From the NCBI RefSeq assembly GCF_016862375.1, contig NZ_BOMV01000073.1, positions 1-64,000 on the forward strand: a stretch of DNA of 64,000 nt. The letters run 5' to 3'. Below are positions 8,871 through 17,974 of this stretch, in pieces. The position numbers and the translations under genes are program-made. The notes under the pieces are model-generated. The model saw only the letters and a list, made by a program, of their open reading frames with translations, searched no databases and was not told the origin of the DNA. Each line of letters opens with the position of its first letter. Within the stretch, counting starts at the first letter, position 1. The DNA comes from Paractinoplanes rishiriensis (GTDB taxonomy: Bacteria > Actinomycetota > Actinomycetes > Mycobacteriales > Micromonosporaceae).

Positions 8871-10063
8871 GCTGACGGCCCTCGGCCCGCCCACGTCCAG
8901 GCATAGGCCGGATCCTCGCTGGCGAGACCGCCCTCGCCCAGCTCCAGCGGCCGGAACGTGTCCACCATGACGGCCAGCTCGTCGAAGAACTCGGCGCCCA
9001 GCGAACGCTCCACCGCGCCCGGCTGCGGCCCGTGGCTGTGCCCGCCCGGGTGCAGGCTGATCGAGCCCTGCGCGATCCCGGATCCCTTGCGGGCCTCGTA
9101 GTTCCCGCCGCAGTAGAACATCACCTCGTCCGAGTCCACGTTGGAGTGGTAGTACGGCACCGGGATCGACAGCGGGTGGTAGTCCACCTTGCGCGGCACG
9201 AAGTTGCAGACCACGAAGTTGTTGCCCTCGAACACCTGGTGCACCGGCGGCGGCTGGTGCACCCGGCCGGTGATCGGCTCGAAGTCGGCGATGTTGAAGG
9301 TGTACGGGTACAGGCAGCCGTCCCAGCCGACCACGTCGAACGGGTGCGTCGCGTACACGTACCTGGTCCCGGTGATGCCGCGCGAGCCCCGGTGCTTGAC
9401 CAGCACCTCCACGTCGGTCCCCTCGGCCAGCAACGGCTCGGCGGGTCCGTGCAGGTCCCGCTCGCAGTACGGGGCGTGCTCGAGCAGCTGGCCGTACCGC
9501 GACAGGTACCGCTTCGGCGGCGCGATGTGCGAGTTGGCCTCGATGGCATACAGCCGCACCGGCTCGTCGCCGGTGGGTATCCAGCGGTGCGTGGTGGCGC
9601 GCGGGAGGATGACGTAGTCGCCCTGCCGGGCCGGCAGGACACCGAAGACCGTCTCGACGGTCGCCTCGCCGGACTCGACGTAGACGCACTCGTCGCCGAT
9701 CGCGTTGCGGTACAGCGGCGACGCCTCCCCGGCGGCGACGTAGGAGATCCGCACGTCACCGTTGCCGAGGACCAGCCGGCGCCCGGTGACCGCGTCGACC
9801 GCCTTCCAGTCGTTGCTGGTCAGCTCGTGCAGTTTGAGATGCCGGGGCATGAGCGGCCGGTTCTCGGTGGTCTCCTGGCCGGGCAGGTCCCAGCCGGTGG
9901 CGTCGACGATCGCCGACGGCACGCCCGTGTGGTAGAGCAGCGAGGAGTCCGAGGAGAAGCCCTCCTCGCCCATCAGCTCCTCGTAGTAGAGAGCGCCCGA
10001 CGGCGTCCGGTGCTGGGTGTGACGCTTGGGCGGAATGCTGCCCAGGCTGCGGTAAAAAGCCAC
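8867..10063 (-). CDS. hmgA: Homogentisate 1,2-dioxygenase
   Basis: Non-haem iron enzyme opening the homogentisate ring to maleylacetoacetate. 398 residues; a cupin-like enzyme with conserved segments HPFDVVGWDGCLYPYTFNIADFEPITG and VPYYHSNVDSDEVMFYCGGNYEAR, and the iron-site region HPGGHSHGPQPGAVE. The GTG start at 10063 is chosen because GGAGG lies just upstream and the protein then begins VAFYRSLGSIPPKRHTQ. It starts 17 bases after hppD and overlaps the next gene by ATGA. Confidence 0.95.
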   Translation of the reverse strand: MAFYRSLGSIPPKRHTQHRTPSGALYYEELMGEEGFSSDSSLLYHTGVPSAIVDATGWDLPGQETTENRPLMPRHLKLHELTSNDWKAVDAVTGRRLVLGNGDVRISYVAAGEASPLYRNAIGDECVYVESGEATVETVFGVLPARQGDYVILPRATTHRWIPTGDEPVRLYAIEANSHIAPPKRYLSRYGQLLEHAPYCERDLHGPAEPLLAEGTDVEVLVKHRGSRGITGTRYVYATHPFDVVGWDGCLYPYTFNIADFEPITGRVHQPPPVHQVFEGNNFVVCNFVPRKVDYHPLSIPVPYYHSNVDSDEVMFYCGGNYEARKGSGIAQGSISLHPGGHSHGPQPGAVERSLGAEFFDELAVMVDTFRPLELGEGGLASEDPAYAWTWAGRGPSA

Positions 10064-10080
10064 GTTGTCGCCTCCGTCCG

Positions 10081-11472
<1,392 letters not shown>

Positions 11473-11563
11473 CTACCGACAGGTGCCTGGACGAGGCGAC
11501 GGGGCATGCCGGTGCCGGTCGGTGGGAGTTCGTCACCTTCGATGGATGGGACGGTCGAAGCTC

Positions 11564-12514
11564 ATGATCGGTGTTCACGGCCGGCGCGCCCTGCTCGGTG
11601 GGCTGGGGCTGGCGGTCCTCATGGCCGCCTGTGACAACACCACACCGGCACCGGGGCCCGCCCCCTCGTCCGGCCCGGTCGGCGGCGCGTGGGACGTGCT
11701 GTGGAGCGACGACTTCGACGGCGCTGCCGGCGCCCGGCCCGCGGACCGGAACTGGATCTTCGCCACCGGGACCGGCTATCCGGGCGGCGCCACGCAGTGG
11801 GGAACCGGCGAGGTGGAGCGGATGACCGACAGCCCGGCCAACGCGTCGCTCGACGGTCGTGGGCGTCTCGTCATCACGCCGCTGCGGCAGGGGCCGGGCG
11901 CCGGTTCCTGGACCTCGGCGCGACTGGAGACCCGGCGGACGGACTTCGCCGCGCCGCCGGGCGGCGCGGTCCGGCTCGAGGCGTCGGTCAAGATGCCGGA
12001 CGTCCAGGGGCCGGCCGCGGCCGGCTACTGGTCGGCCTTCTGGGCGCTCGGCGCCCCGGCCCGGCAGGCCGGGGCGACGAACTGGCCGCACATCGGCGAG
12101 TGGGACGTGATGGAGAACGTCAACGGCCGCGACTCGGTCTGGCACACCCTGCACTGCGGCACGCCCGTCGGCGGTCCCTGCAATGAACCCACCGGCATCA
12201 GCAGCGGGGAGCTGCCGTGCCCGGGGTGCCGGACCGGCTTCCACACCTACGCCATCGAGTACCACCGTGAGGTCACACCCGAGGAACTGCGCTGGTTCGT
12301 CGACGGCCGGAACACCTTCACCGTCCGCGCGGACAAGGTGGATCCGGGCACCTGGGCCGCCGCCAATCAGCACGGGTTCTTCATCATCCTGAACGTCGCC
12401 GTCGGAGGTGCCTTCCCGGCGGCCTTCGGTGGCGGCCCGACCGCCGCGACAAAGCCGGGTGTACCGATGCTGGTGGACCGCGTCGCGGTGTCCATGAGCG
12501 CTCGCCGGAGCTGA
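11564..12514 (+). CDS. Secreted GH16 family beta-glucanase (lipoprotein-like)
   Basis: 316-residue predicted cell-surface glycoside hydrolase. After a short basic N-terminus, a hydrophobic stretch (LLGGLGLAVLMAAC) ends in a lipobox-like cysteine near residue 22, then a Pro/Ser linker leads into a GH16 jelly roll. The catalytic signature EWDVME (nucleophile and acid/base Glu flanking Asp) is intact in PHIGEWDVMENVNG. GH16 enzymes cleave or transfer beta-1,3- or mixed-linkage glucans. ATG 11564 is used; the ribosome site is weak. It is the first gene of a tight cluster with a processive glycosyltransferase, so it may trim or release the polymer made there. Confidence 0.87.
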   Translation: MIGVHGRRALLGGLGLAVLMAACDNTTPAPGPAPSSGPVGGAWDVLWSDDFDGAAGARPADRNWIFATGTGYPGGATQWGTGEVERMTDSPANASLDGRGRLVITPLRQGPGAGSWTSARLETRRTDFAAPPGGAVRLEASVKMPDVQGPAAAGYWSAFWALGAPARQAGATNWPHIGEWDVMENVNGRDSVWHTLHCGTPVGGPCNEPTGISSGELPCPGCRTGFHTYAIEYHREVTPEELRWFVDGRNTFTVRADKVDPGTWAAANQHGFFIILNVAVGGAFPAAFGGGPTAATKPGVPMLVDRVAVSMSARRS

Positions 12515-12531
12515 GCACGAGGAGGTGCGAG

Positions 12532-14208
12532 ATGGCCACGCCTGACGGCATCGAGCAGGGCCGGGTGCCCGGGGAGCTGACCTGGCGGCCGATCCAGCGG
12601 TCCACCCGCCTCGCGGTCGCGGTCGCCCTCGCCGTGACGCTCTACTACATGGTCTTCCTGCTCAACCCGGCCTACCGGGGCGACGTGTGGGTCTGGGCCC
12701 TGGTCCTGTTCGCCGAGGGGATCACGATCTTCAACGCGCTGGCGATGTGGTGGACGGTGCTGGTGTTCGTGCCCCGCCCCGACCCGCCCGAGGTCTACGC
12801 CTGGCGCCGTCAGCTGCTGGCCGGCGAGCTGACACCCACGATCGACGTCTTCATCACCGTCTACGGCGAGCCGCTGGACATCATCCTGGTGACGATCCGG
12901 GCGGCCCGCGAGATGCGGGTGCCGCACCGGGTCTGGGTGCTCGACGACGGCGACAGCGACGAGGTCCGCGCCGCCGCCGACGCGGAGGGCGTGGGCTACC
13001 TGCGCCGCAAGGAGCACCTGCACGCCAAGGCCGGCAACATCAACGCCGCGCTGCGCCGCACCGACGGCGAGTTCGTCGTCATCTTCGACGCGGATCATGT
13101 GCCCAGCCCGGACTTCCTGGTCCGGGCCCTGCCGCACATGCAGGACCCGGGCGTCGCCTTCGTGCAGACCCCGCAGGCGTTCCCGAGCGCGCGCGGTCTG
13201 GTGGCCGAGGGCGCGGCCGAGTCGCAGAAGATCTTCTACGAGCTCGTGCTGCCCGGCCGGAACTTCTTCAATGCCGTCTTCTGCGTGGGCACCAACGTCA
13301 TCTTCCGGCGGACCGCGCTCGAGGAGATCGGCGGCATGTACACCGCCAGCAACTCCGAGGACATCTGGACCTCGATCGAGCTGCAACGACGCGGGTGGCG
13401 GTCGTGGTTCGTGCCGGAGATGCTGGCCCGCGGACTGGCGCCGGACAGCCTCCTGTCCTATTTCAAACAGCAATTCCGGTGGGCGTACGGCGCCTTCGAG
13501 GTCATGTTGCGCGGCGGACTGTTCCGGCGCGGCACCGGCCTGACCCTCGACCAGCGATTCCAGTACCTGCTGGCCGGGGTCAACTATCTGCTGTCTCTCG
13601 CCGCGCTCATCCTGATGTGCCTGCCAGCCGTCTACCTGCTCTTCGGGCTGAGCCCGATCCGCACGGACATCAGCGTGTGGCTTGTTCACTACGCGCCGTT
13701 CTACCTGCTCATCGTGCTGGTGACGGTGATGCAGCTGGGCGGTTTCAAGCCGGCCGCGGTGATCACCAGCATCGCCGCCGCGCCGGTCCACGTCCGGGCA
13801 CTGGTCATGGCGATCTTCAAGCGCAAGGTGCGCTGGACGGTCACCAATTCGGGCCCCGCGGGCCTGCCGGGAGTGGAACTGGTGCTCCCGCACGTCGCGC
13901 TGCTGCTGCTCAACGCCGTGGCGCTCGCGGTCGGCGTCAGCATGCTGCCGCTGCGCGGCACCAACGTCGTCGGGGTCGGACTCTCCATCGCCTGGGCCGC
14001 CGTCTATGTGGTCGTACTCGGCCGCGTCGTCGTCGAGGCGGTCATCGCTCCGCACGTCGTCAGGGAGCGGCTGGAGCAGCGCAAGGCCGGCGCGCTGCTG
14101 GCCCGGGCGCTGCCCTGGCCGGCCCGGACGGATGCCAACGATGACCTGGTCAACGCCGCCTTGGCGGAGTCCGCGAACCCCGGCCCAGCACGGCGCCGGT
14201 CGGCCTGA
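12532..14208 (+). CDS. Processive GT2 glycosyltransferase (cellulose/curdlan-synthase-like)
   Basis: 558-residue membrane enzyme. Two N-terminal helices (residues about 27-80), a cytoplasmic GT-A domain and several C-terminal helices match bacterial cellulose/curdlan synthases. All processive motifs are present: VLDDGDSDE, FDADH, NSEDIWTS (TED position) and QQFRWAYG (QxxRW). No PilZ domain is visible. ATG 12532 has GAGGAGG upstream and starts 17 bases after the GH16 gene. Product is likely a beta-glucan; GH16 company favours a beta-1,3- or mixed-linkage polymer over cellulose, but the linkage is inference. Confidence 0.9.
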   Translation: MATPDGIEQGRVPGELTWRPIQRSTRLAVAVALAVTLYYMVFLLNPAYRGDVWVWALVLFAEGITIFNALAMWWTVLVFVPRPDPPEVYAWRRQLLAGELTPTIDVFITVYGEPLDIILVTIRAAREMRVPHRVWVLDDGDSDEVRAAADAEGVGYLRRKEHLHAKAGNINAALRRTDGEFVVIFDADHVPSPDFLVRALPHMQDPGVAFVQTPQAFPSARGLVAEGAAESQKIFYELVLPGRNFFNAVFCVGTNVIFRRTALEEIGGMYTASNSEDIWTSIELQRRGWRSWFVPEMLARGLAPDSLLSYFKQQFRWAYGAFEVMLRGGLFRRGTGLTLDQRFQYLLAGVNYLLSLAALILMCLPAVYLLFGLSPIRTDISVWLVHYAPFYLLIVLVTVMQLGGFKPAAVITSIAAAPVHVRALVMAIFKRKVRWTVTNSGPAGLPGVELVLPHVALLLLNAVALAVGVSMLPLRGTNVVGVGLSIAWAAVYVVVLGRVVVEAVIAPHVVRERLEQRKAGALLARALPWPARTDANDDLVNAALAESANPGPARRRSA

Positions 14209-14219
14209 GAGGAGTCGTC

Positions 14220-15014
14220 ATGGTGCAGTCGAGCGAAATGAGTCCCCCGGAAGCGGGCCCCGTCGAGGCGCCCCGGGTACCACCCGCGGGCCGGCGGCGT
14301 GTCAACTGGCGTAAGTGGCGCGCCCGCTTCTTCGTCTTGCTGCTCCTGGCCGCCGCCGTTCTGGCCTTCATCCGGATCAGCGCGAGCCGGGCTGCGGAGT
14401 CCGACCGGGTGAGCCTCGAGGAGGTCGCACTCACCGCCCAGGTCCTGCCGGTCGAGCCGGCCTTGACCGGGCAGGTGACCAGTGTTCTGGTCACCGCCCT
14501 GCAGCCGGTGCGGCCCGGCCAGCGAGTCGGCACGATGGAGGTCGTCGGCACCGACCAGGACGGCGACCCGAAGATCACCAAGGTGAACCTGACCGCTCCT
14601 CGCGCCGGCATTGTGATCGACGTACCGACTCCGGTCGGTTCCACCGTTGGGCCCGGTCAGCCGCTCCTGCAGTTGTACGACCCGGCGCAGCTCACCTTCG
14701 TCACCGAGGTCCCGGTGGAGGACCTGCCGGTGATCGCGCCGACGATGACCGCCGTCCTGCGGACGGAAGGGGTGAACCGGGCGGTACGCGCGACGGTTCA
14801 GCGCATCATTCCCCGGGTGGAGGGCGCCCGCACGACCTCCGGTGACGATCCTGACGCCCTGCAGGTGGTGCTGGTGCCGGCGAGCGCCCGCGATGTCGAG
14901 GGCCTGGTACCGGGACTGCGCTTCACCGGGTACATCAACACGGTCAGCGGCCGGCCCGGCACCGCCCGGCTGGTGTCCCTGCCGTACCCGGAGACGAGCA
15001 GCCGTGGAGTTTGA
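14220..15014 (+). CDS. HlyD-like membrane-anchored protein of the glucan operon
   Basis: 264 residues with a basic cytoplasmic N-terminus, one membrane helix (FFVLLLLAAAVLAFIRI, residues about 39-55) and an extracytoplasmic biotinyl/lipoyl-like barrel of the membrane-fusion-protein type (LTGQVTSVLVTALQPVRPGQRVG and KVNLTAPRAGIVIDVPTPVGSTVGPGQPLLQL). It probably serves as exit or scaffold subunit of the glycosyltransferase, comparable to Alg44/HlyD-like partners. It starts 11 bases after the GT2 gene and overlaps the next gene by 11 bases. Confidence 0.78.
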   Translation: MVQSSEMSPPEAGPVEAPRVPPAGRRRVNWRKWRARFFVLLLLAAAVLAFIRISASRAAESDRVSLEEVALTAQVLPVEPALTGQVTSVLVTALQPVRPGQRVGTMEVVGTDQDGDPKITKVNLTAPRAGIVIDVPTPVGSTVGPGQPLLQLYDPAQLTFVTEVPVEDLPVIAPTMTAVLRTEGVNRAVRATVQRIIPRVEGARTTSGDDPDALQVVLVPASARDVEGLVPGLRFTGYINTVSGRPGTARLVSLPYPETSSRGV

Positions 15015-15507
15015 CGTCACGGTGGAGATCCCGAAGGGCACCCGCAACAAATACGAGGTGGACCTGAAAACCGGTCGCATCCATCTCGACCGGACGCTGT
15101 TCACCGCCACCCAGTACCCGGCCGACTACGGCTACATCGAGCACACCTGCGGCGCCGACGGCACCGCCCTGGACGCGCTGGTCCTCGTCCAGGAACCGAC
15201 CTTCCCGGGATGCCTGGTGCTCAGCCGTCCCATCGGGCTGTTCAACATGCGGGACGAACAGGGCGCCACCCCCAAGGTGCTGTGCGTGCCCGCGGCCGAT
15301 CACCGGCTCGCCGGCCTGCGCGACATCAGCGACCTGGACCGGTACCTGCGGCTGGAGATCCAGCACTTCTTCGAGGTCTACAAGGCGGTCGAGCCGGGCA
15401 AGTCCGTGTCCATCGACAACGCACCCTGGTCCGGCCGGGCGGCGGCGGAAGCCGAGGTGGAACGCGCGGTGGAGCGTGCCGGCCGGCCGGCCGGCGAACG
15501 CCGGTGA
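15004..15507 (+). CDS. Type I inorganic pyrophosphatase homologue with substituted active-site aspartates
   Basis: 167-residue homologue of soluble pyrophosphatase, alignable end to end with actinobacterial Ppa (FDVTVEIPKGTRNKYEVD, ADYGYIEHT, EPTFPGCLV, KVLCVPA, HFFEVYK). The catalytic signature usually reads DGDPLD; here it is DGTALD, so the Asp equivalent to E. coli Asp67 is Thr54 with Ala beside it. The later GGDDK or GEDAK is GATPK, replacing the Asp102 equivalent with Thr89, and YKDLE is YKAVE. Asp52, Asp57 and Asp84 remain. Activity is probably weak or lost. GTG 15004 lies inside the preceding gene (11-base overlap), so the protein is made with the glucan-synthesis proteins. A housekeeping ppa should exist elsewhere. 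Confidence 0.88.
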   Translation: MEFDVTVEIPKGTRNKYEVDLKTGRIHLDRTLFTATQYPADYGYIEHTCGADGTALDALVLVQEPTFPGCLVLSRPIGLFNMRDEQGATPKVLCVPAADHRLAGLRDISDLDRYLRLEIQHFFEVYKAVEPGKSVSIDNAPWSGRAAAEAEVERAVERAGRPAGERR

Positions 15508-15510
15508 GCG

Positions 15511-16659
15511 TCAGGCCCCGTACGCCTGCACCTCGAGGAGCCCGACCGAAGCGGTGCCGCTCTGCAGGACCACGCGCAACTGCGTCGTGCTCACCGCCGG
15601 GAAGGTGACCGCGTTGTACCCGTTCGCCGCGACCGGGTAGCCACTGGCGCCGGGCACATCGGTGAAGGCGCCGCCGCTCAGATACTGCAACCGCCAGGAC
15701 GCCGGCAGCCGCACGCCGCCGTTGTCGTCGAAGAAGTACACGCTGGCCGAGGTCAGCCGCTGCGCCTGGGGCCAGGTCAGGGTGACCGACTGCTCGCCCT
15801 CGTTGGGCCAGGTGCCCCAGCGCGGGTTGACCGTGTCGTTCGAACTGGCCGGCTCGGCGCCGTCGTTCACGGCCGCGACGCTCTCCCAGGACGAGGTGTA
15901 CGAGGCGCTCGCCGTTGCCGAGCGCGCGAGGTTGGTGCCCGCCGGGGGCGTGGTCGGCGCCGGTCCGGGCGTGCCGATGACGGAGCGGATCCAGGCGATG
16001 CTGTTCGGGACGCTGGAGTAGTTCTGGATGCTCTGCCCGTCCGCGGTGGACGCCACGCCCACCTGCTGGTCGTTGTAGAACTGGGGACCGCCGGAGTCGC
16101 CGTACCACGCATTGCCGTTGATCCGGCTGCTCTGCAGCGCCTGGCCGCCCTCGGCGTCCCGGGAGAGCCGGTCGAACCGGACCGTGGCGACCTTGAGCTG
16201 GCCGGAGGCGCCGCAGCCGCTCTGGCAGGTCTGACCCCAGCCGTAGATGGTGTTCGTCGAGCCGATCGGCGGGTTGGTGCCGGCCAGGGTGACGAACGAG
16301 GTGCCGACGGACCGGTCGAGTTCCAGCAGCGCCAGGTCGTGCTGGCTGGCGGTGCGGACCACGGTGGCGACGACGCCTCCGCTGGACCGCTGCACGCTGC
16401 CGGCCCGTACGGTCATCTGGTTGCCGTTGATGCAGTGGTGGGCGGTCAGCACGTAGCGCTCGGCGACGATCGAGCCGGAGCAGGAGAAGCCGCCGCCGTT
16501 GAAGACGGCAGCCGCCCAGGGCGCGGACGCGACGGTGTCCCCGCCGATGATCATCGGGCCTGGGGCGGTCCCGGCGGACGCCGTGTGGGCGATGGCCGCC
16601 CCGCCGGCGCTGGTGACCACTACCGCGGCAAGGATCGTCAGACCCGAGCGGATCCGCAT
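15511..16659 (-). CDS. Secreted trypsin-like serine protease with C-terminal F5/8-type module
   Basis: 382-residue exported S1-family protease. A signal peptide (to about residue 30, HTASAGTAPG) precedes IIGGDTVASAPWAAAV. The triad is intact: LTAHHC (His), ASQHDLALLEL (Asp), GDSGGPQF (Ser). After a Pro/Thr linker the last 135 residues (NLARSATASASYTSSWESVAAVNDG to VGLLEVQAYG) form a discoidin/CBM32-like beta-sandwich likely binding a polysaccharide or cell surface. The start MRIRSG at 16659 is preferred over an ATG 12 bases upstream because GGAG then has better spacing. Divergent from a CBM2 protease, with shared palindromes between. Confidence 0.87.
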   Translation of the reverse strand: MRIRSGLTILAAVVVTSAGGAAIAHTASAGTAPGPMIIGGDTVASAPWAAAVFNGGGFSCSGSIVAERYVLTAHHCINGNQMTVRAGSVQRSSGGVVATVVRTASQHDLALLELDRSVGTSFVTLAGTNPPIGSTNTIYGWGQTCQSGCGASGQLKVATVRFDRLSRDAEGGQALQSSRINGNAWYGDSGGPQFYNDQQVGVASTADGQSIQNYSSVPNSIAWIRSVIGTPGPAPTTPPAGTNLARSATASASYTSSWESVAAVNDGAEPASSNDTVNPRWGTWPNEGEQSVTLTWPQAQRLTSASVYFFDDNGGVRLPASWRLQYLSGGAFTDVPGASGYPVAANGYNAVTFPAVSTTQLRVVLQSGTASVGLLEVQAYGA

Positions 16660-16687
16660 GACAGGCTCCATCCATCGATACTCATCG

Positions 16688-16758
16688 ACCGAAAGCGTTT
16701 CGGTAACCTAGGCGCGCGCACGGCACAACGTCAAGAGCAGTTGCCGAAAAGGTTTTCG
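16688..16758. promoter_or_regulatory. Pair of LacI-type palindromes between two secreted protease genes
   Basis: ACCGAAAGCGTTTCGGT at 16688-16704 is a perfect inverted repeat around a 3-base centre with the AAxCGxTT core of LacI-family operators. CGAAAAGGTTTTCG at 16745-16758 is a second inverted repeat. Both lie in the 160-base divergent promoter region, well placed to control both genes. No LacI-family gene is in the window. Confidence 0.5.
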
Positions 16759-16819
16759 TCAGCGATGGTGTGCTGGTAATCGAGATGCATCGATATCAGT
16801 CGAGCCGCTGAAGGAGACG

Positions 16820-17926
16820 ATGATGCTGCACCGATCACCCGGAGCCCGGTTCCTCGCGGCCGGCCTCACCGCCGCCGTAGCCGTCGGAGCGGCCGCGATC
16901 GCCACCGCCGCGCGGGCGGACGCGGCGGGTTGCCGCGTGGAGTACGCGGTCGGTTCCCAGTGGGCCGGCGGCTTCTCGGCCAACGTCACGGTCACCAACC
17001 TCGGCGACGCCGTCACCGGATGGACCGTGCGGTGGTCGTTCACGGCCGGCCAGACCGTGGCCCAGGCGTGGAACGCCACCGCGACCCAGTCCGGCGCCGC
17101 GGTCACCGCGGTCAACGCCGGCTGGAACGCGTCGCTGGCCACCAATGCCAGCACGTCGTTCGGGTTCAACGGCTCGTGGAACAACGCCAGCAACCCGGCA
17201 CCCGCGAGCTTCTCCCTCAATGGTGTCGCCTGCACGGGCACCGCCGCACCGACGACCGCACCGACGACCGCACCGACGGTTGCGCCGACCGTGGCACCGA
17301 CGACATCGCCGACATCCGCGCCGGGGACCCCGCCGGCCCGCACCGTCCGGGTCTTCTGGCTCAAGCCCACCGACGTGGCGTTCGACCAGCGCTATCCCGA
17401 CGGGATCGGCAACGTGATGCTCGAGTCGCAGCGCTTCTTCCGGCAGCAGCTCGGCAAGACGTTCACGCTCAACAGCCCGGTCGTCGAGGTGGTCAACGGC
17501 CAGCACGACACCAACTGGTACATCAACAACAACTGCCCGCCCAACGGCGACCGGTACGCCTGCGTGATCTTCAACATGCAGGGTGAGCTGCGGCAGCGGT
17601 TCGGCCTGGGCGCCCCGGACAGCCGCTGGCTGATCGTCGGCGAGGTCAGCGCCGAGGAGGTCGGCAAGTCCGGCGGCGGCGGCCAGCCCGGCTGGGTGAT
17701 GCTCAGCGGCCACGACGCCGACGGGGCGGCCGGCAAGACCGAGCCGATGCCCCGCTGGTACGGCGGCATGGTGCACGAGCTGGGCCACGCGTTCGGGCTG
17801 CCGGACGCCACCTCCACCGACGGCACCTGCATGTCCGCGTCGTTCTACGGCTACCCCAACTGCACCTTCAGCCAGGCGCAGAAGAACGGCATGCTGAACG
17901 GCCCGTACGGCAGCTTCCTGTCCTGA
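16820..17926 (+). CDS. Secreted CBM2-metalloprotease fusion
   Basis: 368-residue exported protein. Signal peptide to about residue 36; CBM2 cellulose-binding module 37-138 (CRVEYAVGSQWAGGFSANVTVTN, GWTVRWSF, two conserved Cys); Pro/Thr linker 140-172; catalytic domain 175-368 with zinc site HELGHAFGLPD at 319-329. The HExxHxxGxxD pattern resembles small actinobacterial snapalysin-type (M7) peptidases rather than HExxHxxGxxH metzincins. Targeting a peptidase to cellulose suggests attack on structural proteins of plant walls. AAGGAG precedes two adjacent ATGs; the second (16823) has the better spacing. It ends in a terminator shared with the convergent gene. Confidence 0.88.
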   Translation: MMLHRSPGARFLAAGLTAAVAVGAAAIATAARADAAGCRVEYAVGSQWAGGFSANVTVTNLGDAVTGWTVRWSFTAGQTVAQAWNATATQSGAAVTAVNAGWNASLATNASTSFGFNGSWNNASNPAPASFSLNGVACTGTAAPTTAPTTAPTVAPTVAPTTSPTSAPGTPPARTVRVFWLKPTDVAFDQRYPDGIGNVMLESQRFFRQQLGKTFTLNSPVVEVVNGQHDTNWYINNNCPPNGDRYACVIFNMQGELRQRFGLGAPDSRWLIVGEVSAEEVGKSGGGGQPGWVMLSGHDADGAAGKTEPMPRWYGGMVHELGHAFGLPDATSTDGTCMSASFYGYPNCTFSQAQKNGMLNGPYGSFLS

Positions 17927-17940
17927 TCGACCGGCGGCCG

Positions 17941-17974
17941 GCCCCGCTCACCGCGTCAGGGGGGTGAGCGGGGC
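17941..17974. terminator. Bidirectional terminator-like inverted repeat
   Basis: GCCCCGCTCACC at 17941-17952 and GGTGAGCGGGGC at 17963-17974 are perfect 12-base complements with a 10-base loop. They lie between, and overlap the end of, two convergent genes (stops at 17926 and 17948). There is no T-run, as usual in high-GC actinomycetes. Confidence 0.65.
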
